64,000 nt of DNA. Source: Corallium rubrum (Eukaryota; Cnidaria; Anthozoa; Scleralcyonacea; Coralliidae). The notes beneath the pieces are model-generated. The model did no database searches. It saw only the letters and a list, made by a program, of their open reading frames with translations, and had not been told where the DNA came from. The stretch is from assembly GCA_964035015.1 (NCBI GenBank), contig OZ035998.1, positions 35,663,628-35,727,627 of the forward strand, in the 5' to 3' direction. Below, in pieces: positions 1-8,680 of the stretch; position 1 is the first letter of the stretch, and each line of letters starts with the position of its first letter. The position numbers and the translations under genes were made by a program.

Positions 1-732
1 TATGTTCAGTTTGCTCGTATGATTTGGGCTTATATGCTGCGTAATCCTGCAGAATAATGTCATTCATTACTAGAATCCTTGGACTCTTATGTAAGGATAT
101 TCCTGCTTTAATATCATATTGATTGCTGCAATCTTGTGCAACAAAGCGAAATGATGGCATGACGGAATAATGTAATTTTAATGAGCGATTCTTCCAAGCT
201 ACGCTTGTTTACTATTTTGTTGGGTTGAGACTCTGACGTCACAGACATCCTAGACCCAGTCTCAAATAAACACGTCCATTTTAATGGCGGCCGCGAATTT
301 GCGTATTTCTTTCGTCAATATCTGCTTTACTTTTCCGAATATCAGCATGAAACTTCGTTTGGTAAGTCTTCGATACATGCACTTTAGGCTCATAGAGAAA
401 AAAGTAGGGGTAAAAATTTCGTCTCAGTGACACTTTAAAGACGTGGAACGGTACCACAGTTGACACTCGCAACTGCCATGTTTTCTATGGGTTAACATTC
501 TGACTGACGTACATCCATTCCCGCCACTCTGATTGGTTTTGAGCGCGAGTTACGCAATTCTGCAAAAAATCTCCTCGGGCTTACTGTGGTAGCCGAGTCT
601 AGGTTTTGGCTCTGTTATTTTTATTTATTTTTTTGTCGATAAACGCCAACGGCGCACTTCTGACGTCCCATTTCCCACTCGGGCTACCCTGTGGTAGCCT
701 GAAGCGTGCTCAAATACTGCTGATTTTCAGAT
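1..732. other. no gene recognised
   Basis: No coding frame, RNA gene or clear repeat can be supported here. The short open frames have no family resemblance and no splice context. A short stretch near 575-700 contains two similar segments with a GGTAGCC core, possibly remnants of a small repeat. Confidence 0.5.
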
Positions 733-1081
733 CAGGGGTCGTAACGTTACGTTACATATACGGGCACGTTACATATACGGGCACGTTATACATATACGGG
801 CACGTTACATATAGGCACGTTACATATACGGGCTGCGAGATGTCCCCTTATGTTATATATAACACTGTACAGCCCGTATATGTATCATGTGTAACATACA
901 GCCCGTATATATGTAATATACAGCCCGTATATGTAACATACATGCAACCCGTATATGTAACATACAGCCCGTATATGTAATATACAGCCCGTTTAACAAA
1001 AAGGTAAAACTATCTGAAAATTTGGAACAATATTTGATAAGACTTATTTACGTTAAAGAAAAGTTGCTTATGGTTGATACT

Positions 1082-1187
1082 AAGACAATTATACAACTCG
1101 CCCTCGTTTTCTACGAGCAGATAGTCAACGAGGCGAACCCAAGTTGACTATCTGCTCGTAGAAAACGAGGGCGAGTTGTATAATTGT

Positions 1188-1189
<2 letters not shown>
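1082..1189. repeat. perfect hairpin, about 45-bp stem
   Basis: About 45 bp starting near ACAATTATACAACTCGCCCT is followed by a spacer of about a dozen bases and then its near-exact reverse complement ending at 1189. It lies inside the fold-back repeat, immediately before the TA microsatellite. It probably represents a small inverted-repeat transposon or the centre of the larger element. Confidence 0.75.

Positions 1190-1240
<51 letters not shown>
1190..1240. repeat. (TA)n microsatellite
   Basis: Uninterrupted alternating TA of about 45 bp, directly visible. Confidence 0.9.
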
Positions 1241-1242
<2 letters not shown>

Positions 1243-1555
1243 CGGACCCTAAAGTTAAACATAACAGTCTGTACAGGCTGTATGTTACATATACGGGCTG
1301 TATAAATGTCAATTGTGTCACGTCCTACGCTACGCGAGGGTTTTCTGCGTATTCGTATTTCTGGTATTATATTTGTATTACAAAACTTGTATGAATTTAT
1401 CTCCCCCCCCCCCCCCCTTTCCTCTACATTAAAATGAATATTAAAACCCTCCCCCATTTTGCACCGGGCCCCTTTCCCCTCTTGGGATATTTCACCTTTT
1501 TACCGTTGTGACCCTCAGCCCGTATATGTAACGTGCCGTATATGTAACGTAACGT

Positions 1556-2080
1556 TACCACTTCATATGGATCTTCATGCACGAGTTTTTTCTTCTCCTG
1601 ACGCCTAAGTTTGGTTGTGTTGTTCGACGTGAATTTGTGTTTTAATGATAAACACGCTCACAATGCTTACAATCGACTATAGTAGACCTGGGTTGGTCCG
1701 CGATCTCGATAACCGTACGCTGAAAATGTGTTGTACACGATCAAACTTTATACGAAAACTCTCGATCAATGTGTTTTCGATCGATTTACTGTTATTAATT
1801 AAATTGTACTGAAAATGTTGCTCCTGTAAATCAAAGAACAAAGAAAGTTGATACAGCCAACTTGCAACTGTGTTTTACATCTTCCTTGTCATCGAGGTTG
1901 ACATTTAGCCGAACTGACTTGTGTCTGTAAATGTTGTATATGTAAATGTATTGAGGTATCACTGTATTAATATTTGTGGTTTGCTTTATTTTTGCTTGTA
2001 TTGTTTATTATTGATTTATTGTACTGATATCTTGCAAATAAAAGTCGATGTTATTCAACAGTTTATACATTACTTTCATC
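1556..2080. other. no gene recognised
   Basis: AT-rich sequence without a supportable gene or repeat. Confidence 0.4.
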
Positions 2081-2083
2081 AAG

Positions 2084-2132
2084 TGTGTATTATTGTTTGG
2101 GTACACCAGTATGTCCACCATTTCATTGTTTT
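2084..2132 (+). repeat. left remnant of a 33-bp minisatellite
   Basis: This segment (TTTGGGTACACCAGTATG... ATTTCATTGTTTT) matches the tandem units at 4390-4640. The two parts were one array before the hAT element at 2133-4389 inserted; its 8-bp target duplication ATTGTTTT lies within the unit. Confidence 0.8.
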
Positions 2133-2277
2133 CAGAGGCGTAGGAAGCGGGGGGGCTGGGGGGGCTTGAGCCCCCCCCCCCCAAAACTTTGAATGGGGGG
2201 GCTGAGCCCCCCCAAAAAAAAGTCAGGACAAGCGGACAAGCGTTGCTAAATTTAATGATTGTACTAGTACGACTATA

Positions 2278-3778
2278 CAGGGGCGCACATTAGGGGGGGT
2301 GTGGGGGGTGTGACACCCCCCCAACAATTGAGAATCGGTTGAAAAAGTCGGTCCCGAATTGTCGATCCCACTACCTTTTCGGTCCGTCTTGACCGTCCGG
2401 TGTGATGGTTTTGGGAACTTGATCATGAGGAAATGAGTTTAAGGAGAGATGGTCGTTAAACTTATCAAATAGACTGATCCAGAGTATCCAACCATTCCGA
2501 TTTCTTCGGATATTTATCCGATTTTGCTTCAAAATCCCGAATCCCGACGCGACCTCGATCGCGATACTGAAGAAAAATCCCGATTTTATAGATCTGGGGT
2601 CTTCAATCGGGATTTTTCGTATCCCGATAGAGGTATGTTTCCATATTCCTAAGAAAGTACTTGTTTTAGGGCTGTACTCCATAGTGTTGGCTCACGGAAA
2701 TTCAAAATAACTTTGACAAAGTTTTAAAATATTTAATTTTAAACCTAATTCGTCCACGTTGATTCATACGAGCATGATAAATTTAATTTGAGTAGGTTAC
2801 TACCTACTTGACTCGGTACGCTACCTCCTCCGCAGATGTTTTTAATTTATTTGCACCCCCTTGTAAAAGAAAGAAGCTGGGAAATAAATACCTGTGCAGG
2901 GGCGCAACTACGGGGGGTTGGGGGGTTGCAACCCCTGCCCTTATTAACCCCTGCCCTTTTTGTGAGACCTCTAATACTAGGTTAGACATTAGATAAACAG
3001 ATAATTAATCGTCTGTTGTAGTACGCAATACAATTCTCCGCAAATCTGGTGAGACTCAGAGGCATCTGGTTCGGCTTCAATCTCGTACCCAGTATGTAAT
3101 ATGCTACACCAAGTTTTTCCAAAAAACAACCGCTTTTCTTAATTTGTGTGCTCAGCTTTCGAATCTCATGGATTTTGGTAACCTGTAGGGTATGTTGGTG
3201 TGATAATTTCTTCGTTTTTACAGTAAAATTTCAACTATACTCGCTGTCGAATAAGATGAAAAAGTTCGCTCAAATTGCTGCAAATGGTGTTTCCGAGGTT
3301 CTAGGTTTCAAAAATTTCAGGGGGAGTACCCCCGGACCCCCCTACAAATGCGGTCACTAATTGCTACTGTCCACCTCCCCCACTTTTTGACACCTTGCTA
3401 CGGCACGGATTGTTGTTGTTATGGTTGAGTGTTCTCGAAGAAGCATAACGAGGATATCTAGTATCCCAAATTGTTTAGAATACTGAACGACTTTGCTCTT
3501 TTTTGCGTTCAACCCCTGCCCTCGAAATTTTCTACTTGCACCCCTGCTGTGGAGGAGGTGTAGCTCGGTAAATATGTCATGGAAAAAAAAGCGTAAAATT
3601 ACAATCAATTTACCGTGCCTTTTTCACCGAAATATTCGCCTGATGTTTCAGGGCATCCAAATTTCAAAATTTTCTTGACCGGGAAGGTGCATAGCTTCGA
3701 CACTACTGATAAAAAAGTCGGTCCCAGAACGAAAAGCACCCCCCCCCCCAAAAAAAAAGTTTCGAATGTGCGCCCCTG
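2278..3778. mobile_element. nested hAT-type element with 8-bp TSD
   Basis: The ends are CAGGGGCGCACATT (left) and AATGTGCGCCCCTG (right, exact complement). The 8-bp duplication CGACTATA is at 2270-2277 and 3779-3786. The element sits inside the older hAT element at 2133-4389, so the order of insertion is clear. It contains no coding region. A third candidate layer is inside it at 2897-3546. Confidence 0.88.
2897..3546. mobile_element. third-level nested hAT-like element
   Basis: The left end CAGGGGCGCAACTAC matches the complement of the right end CTACTTGCACCCCTG with few mismatches, which is typical of the same hAT group. Flanks share only CTGTG, not a full 8 bp, so the boundaries or the insertion history are less certain than for the two outer layers. 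Confidence 0.55.
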
Positions 3779-4389
3779 CGACTATACAGAGGCTAGGGGA
3801 GCAGCTACTTACGGTAATCTACCTACGGGGTTCATCTTTGGTTCGTATTAAAATTACTTTATTTGTACTTCACTTGTTTGCATAGTATACCATATTTTTT
3901 AAGTTTGCCAATAAAAAGCAGTTATAAACCACAAATTTGAGAATGTCTGCGATTAATCGGAGTCTATAATCTTACCTTTTGATAAAATGGCGAGTGACGA
4001 CGACAACAAAGTTAATTCTACGGAAGCTAAGTTGACGAAGAATTAGAAGCTATTGTGTAGGTGTTTAAACACAATTATTGAAAGATTATTAAAGCGACTT
4101 CAATGCATGCAATCCCTAAAAAGTGTTCAGTTTTGTGAAGTGTCGTCTGTCGAGGCTTTAAGGCATGTTGATTTAATAATTTCTTCGTTTTTATGTTAAA
4201 ATTTGAACTATGCTTGCTGTAGAATTAGATGAAAAAGTTTCCTCAAATTGCTGCAAATTGTGTTTCCGAGGTTCTAGATTTTAAAAATTTCCCGGGAGAG
4301 CACCCCTGAACCCCGCTAAAAATGCGGTCACTGATTATCTGCATGTCGACTTCAGCCCCCCCAACTTTGAATCCGTTCCTACGCCTCTG

Positions 4390-4650
4390 ATTGTTTTGGC
4401 ACACCAATATGGCCAACATTTCATTGTTTTGGCACACCAATATGGCCACCATTTCATTGTTTTGGTACACCAGTATGGCCACCATTTCAATGTTTTGGTA
4501 CACTAGAGTGTGTATTATTGTTTGGGTACACCAGTATGGCCACCATTTCATTGTTTTGGCACACCAATATGGCTAACATTTCATTGTTTTGGCACACCAA
4601 TATGGCCACCATTTCATTGTTTTGGTACACTAGTATTAGAATCTTCTGAC
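4390..4650 (+). repeat. 33-bp minisatellite (GGCACACCAATATGGCC core)
   Basis: About seven imperfect tandem units of roughly 33-34 bp share a core of GGCACACCAATATGG followed by CATTTCATTGTTTT. Some units have GGTACACCAGTATGG. The array continues the part at 2084-2132 across the inserted hAT element. Open frames here are low-complexity products of the repeat. Confidence 0.85.
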
Positions 4651-4846
4651 ATGATATTTCCCAAAAGCCTTTGTTCGCCTATACCTACGTATCGAAGGGA
4701 AACATAATATGTTTCCAAGGAAAACTTTTATGTTTGCCCTTGAAATAGAACATGTTTTGACGGGTGGTGTTTCCACTTTATGCAAGCGACTGTATAAACT
4801 GGATGACAAGTCTTAAATACAATTATTTGGGAAAGCGTTTATGATT

Positions 4847-4919
4847 GCCTCCGTGGCCTAAAGGATAAGGCGTCGGCCTCCTAAGCCGAAGACTGCGGGT
4901 TCGAATCCCGTCGGAGGTG
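4847..4919 (+). tRNA. trnR-CCU: tRNA-Arg(CCU)
   Basis: A complete 73-base cloverleaf can be folded by eye. The acceptor stem GCCTCCG pairs with CGGAGGT (one G-U) and the discriminator is G. The anticodon stem TCGGC/GCCGA encloses the loop CTCCTAA, giving anticodon CCT at 4880-4882. The T loop has the canonical GGTTCGAATCC B box and the D region has an A-box-like TGGCCTAAAGG. A T-rich pol III terminator follows at about 4925-4935. There is no intron. It decodes AGG. A degenerate relative lies on the minus strand near 63350. Confidence 0.95.
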
Positions 4920-5327
4920 TGTTAATTTTTCTTTTCCAATTCAGTTTTTTTGTCTTACTCGAACGTACATTTTTTTTCCTGAATAAGCTTGAATACACAT
5001 GTTATTCGTAATATTACCTTGTAGATTTCTCTCTTGATGTCGTATAGCAAGGTTTTTCTTTTGATAACTATTCTCGTTTCCAGGAATACTTTCAGCGCAA
5101 TCGCGGTGGACGGCACAACTTTTAGTCAGCGGTCGTCAAAGAGCCCACGTTTGTACTTCATCTTATACCCATATCAACACAGTTTTGGAACATATCAGGT
5201 GATTCTTTTTTTCATCGGAAGAAGAATTATGGTTCATTACTTGGAGTAAATCAATCGTATTCTCCACCTGAGTTCGGTGTCCCATAATAATTATTCCGAC
5301 AACGTAAAAAAACCTATAAAGATTTAA

Positions 5328-5554
5328 CATGTTCTAAGGATTTGGGGTGAAGCACTGAAGGAAAATTCGAGTGTAGAATATATACATTTTAAGACCAAAC
5401 TGGGAGCAGTTGCGAAAAATGCAACTACACAGGCCCTCCGGCAGGAATTGAACCCACGACCTTGCGGATTCTGGTGCAATGCTCTGACCACTTTTCCTTC
5501 ACCCTAAATCCTTAGAACATGCTATGTAATCGAGTGAAATGCCCAATATCATTC
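5328..5554 (-). mobile_element. tRNA-related SINE with 12-bp direct repeats
   Basis: On the minus strand there is a tRNA-like segment with the B box GGTTCAATTCC. The element is flanked by 12-bp direct repeats ATAAAGATTTAA at 5316-5327 and 5555-5566, a length typical of LINE-mobilised SINEs. Inside, a 23-bp inverted repeat (CATGTTCTAAGGATTTGGGG at 5328 and its complement ending at 5521) brackets the tRNA-like part. A short block (GGAAAATT.CGAGTGTAGAA) recurs at 11927-11955, so this is a repeat family. Confidence 0.65.
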
Positions 5555-5794
5555 ATAAAGATTTAAGTCTCGATATTGAAGAAACTAGATTTCAGTTTCG
5601 AAATATCAAGTATAGGTGGTGTGTAACCAATCCCATGAGATTCAAAAGACTATGATATTTCGCCATGTTGGATGAAATTATAATTGCAGATGTTGTTTTT
5701 TTATATAGGTCAGTGGTATTGATCTAATTTGGAGGCTCATTGGGAGTCTTGCGGCTTAAAAGCCCATGGCCGATAGTTGCCATAATTTAGAACA

Positions 5795-5976
5795 CACACA
5801 CACACACAAAAGAAACAGAATGGTGCCGGGGAAGGTGGAAATGCCTTCTTGAACGAAGAGAGGAAATTGATCATGATATTAACATATATAAATAAGAAAA
5901 TAATACTATATTTGGTAACATAAATGATATTACATATATACGGTATATATGTATGTATATATATATATATATATAT
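5795..5976. repeat. short (AC)n and (TA)n tracts
   Basis: A run of about nine AC units lies near 5795 and a TA run at about 5955-5976. Nothing else is recognised between 5567 and 6120. Confidence 0.7.
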
Positions 5977-6119
5977 TGTTTAAGAATTTATCGCGAGGTA
6001 GTGTATATTTACGCTATATAGACGTTCCTGGAAGAGTCAATTCAAATGTTGCATTTCGTAAAAGTAAGATTGCTCTATAGTTCAGACCTAAGAATCATAA
6101 AACAGACATAAAGGCAGTT

Positions 6120-7340
6120 GTTTTCATTTAAGAAAAGTATTGGACCCAATTTAGTACCTTGCGGCACGTCAGCGGTTGTAGGAAGCCAATGAGAAATGGT
6201 GGAAGCAAGTTTAAAACATGTTGCCATCGACAGGTAAGAAAGTTGCAGATCCAAGGGAAGATAGATCTCCTCACTCCAATATTAATTAACTTTTGGACGA
6301 CAATGTTGTGATTTATCCTGTCAAACGCCTTGCTGAAATCCAGAAAACATACTCTAAGATAGTTTCCAGGATTATCTAAGGCCATAAGCCAATTATGAAC
6401 GAGGTCCAAAAGACAATACAGGTCGTTGAACTTCCCTTCAAACTATACCAAACTGACGAGGGTCTATCTGTTCACGGACATCGTCAATCATCCAGGAGAA
6501 GACAAAGTCTTCTAGAACTTTAGACAGGAAGCAGTTAAGGAAATAGGCCTTGTATCACTTTCACTTTGCGGTTGTGGAATTTTTTCCACAGGTGCTATAT
6601 GGGAGTCTTTCTATAATGCTGGAACAACTCCTGAAGAGAGCGATCGGTTAAAGATGATTGTGACGGGCACCGCTACTGAGTTTGTAGGCGAACTCCTTAA
6701 GTATTCGTGGTGGGATCTTGTCCGTATCACATGCCTTATAACTATTCAAATTCAGAAGCCTTTTACACACCTCGTGTGGATAAAGGACTGGTAAAACGTC
6801 AGCAGGCGGAGGTAAGGGCGTGGGTTGCCAAGGCTGGAAGACTGGCAAGGTCTAATGGTGGAATGTCAGCGTTCACCGAAGTAAAATAGACGTTTAGAAT
6901 GGTACGGTAACTAACTCACTGTCAGACAGGGTCTTACCATTACGTTGAAGGCGAATGTTAGGCGACTTTTTTGTCCTTCCCGAAATTAGCTTGTTTACAA
7001 TATCCCACCACCCCTTGCAGTCATTCTTCGGTAATTTCTTGGTTTTATCACCGTAGAAGTTTTTCTTTCTACTACTGATCTCGAACTTGACTTTATTTTC
7101 GATACATTCTCCACAGACACTCATTTCCAGAATGGAAAGCTCTTTGGCGTTCACTGCCATTAATTGTTTAATAGAGGCCGTTAATCATGGTTTATCAGTT
7201 GAGTGTACGTTGATTTGTTTCGCTGGGAAAAACCGATCGATGGCATTTGTGATTTGCACGACGGATGTAAAACACTCTGCTAGATTGTCGACGGTGGGAT
7301 CAGTTAGTTCTATCTCGTCAAACCAAACATTTGTACCAGC
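6120..7340 (-). pseudogene. degraded non-LTR retrotransposon (CR1/Jockey-like) reverse transcriptase fragment
   Basis: Three minus-strand frame fragments read in order as one LINE polyprotein. At 7160-6894 is the linker between endonuclease and reverse transcriptase (GWWDIVNKLISGRTKKSPN). At 6848-6648 is the start of the RT domain (LNSYKACDTDKIPPRILKEF). At 6409-6128 is RT motif A (VCFLDFSKAFDRINHNIV), whose aspartate is the catalytic residue. Upstream, about 7330-7200, an in-frame peptide contains a stop. Frameshifts and stops separate all parts, and neither end of the element can be defined. The family call rests on these motifs; the exact clade is uncertain. It is not functional. Confidence 0.75.
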
Positions 7341-7924
7341 CCAGCGTCCGAAACTGTCTGATCGCGATCGATCGGGTAACGACGCACTAGCCGCTTTATA
7401 TATACGTCTTTAATATTTTTACTTGTTACAACGAGGTGACCAAACAACAATGGTCAAACGAACCCATGCAGTGGCGCAAGAATCTCTGGATTCTTATAGA
7501 CCTATGAAAACTAGTTATGATAAAAAACCTTTGTCAAATTCATCCAACATGGTGACAATGACGTAAGATGCACACCACCAATAAGTACCATTATTCTACG
7601 ACCTGCTCCAAGCCTCCAACTTGGTGAAGACCTACCCAATATGAACGAGTTTCTGATTAGCTATAAGTAACCAATCACATTGTCGATTATCAATTCGTTC
7701 CCCAGGGGTTTGGCCGGTTGGGTTAGGTTATCAAACCAATCAGAAGCCTTCTTATAGTTAGATGATGACCCCTCCAACTTGACCATGCATGTAGCACTGG
7801 GGTTCGAATCTCTGTGGCACGGTTCGTCACTCGGAGTACTTCATGATTACTTGTCACAGTATATTCAAGTTTATATTAAAGTTTTTTCGTTTAATTTGTT
7901 TTTGCTGTACAAGCTGTCGTAAGT
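7341..7924. other. no gene recognised
   Basis: No supportable gene. A GGTTCGAATC box near 7800 suggests a fragment of another tRNA-derived repeat. Confidence 0.35.
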
Positions 7925-8050
7925 CAAACCACGATTCGAACTCAGAGAAAACTCTGAGCTCCAGACGGGACTCGAACCCACAACCTTCCGAATGCCAGCC
8001 GGACGCTCTCACTATTGATAGACCGAGGTTGTTTTTCGAACATTTACTGA
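7925..8050 (-). mobile_element. tRNA-derived SINE fragment
   Basis: The minus strand reads a tRNA-like segment with the B box GGGTTCGAGTCCCGTC. A possible anticodon stem TCCGG/TCGGA encloses a seven-base loop (CTGGCAT). It lacks a matching acceptor stem, so it is a tRNA-derived repeat and not a tRNA gene. The downstream body contains a short inverted repeat (CTCAGAG...CTCTGAG). Confidence 0.6.
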
Positions 8051-8070
8051 AAATAAACTGACACAATCAG

Positions 8071-8199
8071 TGCGACTTGTAGCCCAACAAGTACATGTGA
8101 GACACGTACGGTTTCACTAGTTTAACTGAGATGGTATAGACCGAGGTTGTTTTCGATATTTATACCTTGTGTCACAGTACTTGTTGGGCTACAAGTCGC
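8071..8199. repeat. hairpin, 23-bp stem
   Basis: GCGACTTGTAGCCCAACAAG at 8071 is repeated in inverted orientation ending at 8199. A direct repeat, TAGACCGAGGTTGTTTT, occurs at about 8019 and again at about 8136, which suggests an inserted or duplicated small element. Confidence 0.65.
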
Positions 8200-8680
8200 C
8201 GATATATTGTGCCAGGTTATTTTCATTGAGTGAATGTTTACATACAAGTGTAGCTATATTGTTCTGACTTCTGAAAATACTAGTCAAAGCTCAATCAGTT
8301 TGGTTAAACTGACTAAACCGTCGGTCAGAGGTTGACGATGGTGGCCATTACCAGGGGCGTAGGAAGCAGTGTTACTTTGGGGGGGCTACTTGAGTTTGTG
8401 TAATGCGCATTCGCGGCTTTGCCACAAATCCGCCTAGGGGGTCTGGGGGCATGCCCCCCCCCCCCCCCGAAAATGATGAAATTTGTAAGTCCAAGAAACA
8501 CATTTTAGGCTATTCCTGGCAGGCAATTTCCGCAAAATTAAATTGCCAGGCAACTAGGCAAGGATCACATGCAGATATTTTCAAGTGCTATGTTAAAAAC
8601 AGTCAGACTACATAAATATTGGCATTCACTTTTACTTAACAAGTTAACTCAATATACATAAAATTATATAGAAAAACAAT

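Larger units (their letters stand above)
733..1555. mobile_element. fold-back repeat with subterminal ACATATACGGGCACGTT units
   Basis: The left end (about 733-835) has several tandem copies of a roughly 19-bp unit with core ACATATACGGGCACGTT. The right end (about 880-975 and 1275-1555) carries the same units inverted, read as CCCGTATATGTAAC. The outermost blocks match as inverted repeats over CGTAACGTTACGTTACATATACGG. The interior contains a separate hairpin (1082-1189) and a TA microsatellite. No target duplication could be defined, so the borders are approximate. Related units recur at 39531-39669. This is a non-coding fold-back element; the superfamily is unknown. Confidence 0.6.
2133..4389. 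mobile_element. hAT-type non-autonomous element with 8-bp TSD
   Basis: The terminal inverted repeats are CAGAGGCGTAGGAAGC at the left and its near complement (TTCCTACGCCTCTG) at the right. Both ends are flanked by the 8-bp direct repeat ATTGTTTT (2125-2132 and 4390-4397). An 8-bp TSD with CAG...CTG termini is the hAT signature. It contains no transposase and hosts a second hAT element at 2278-3778. It inserted into a 33-bp minisatellite. Confidence 0.88.
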
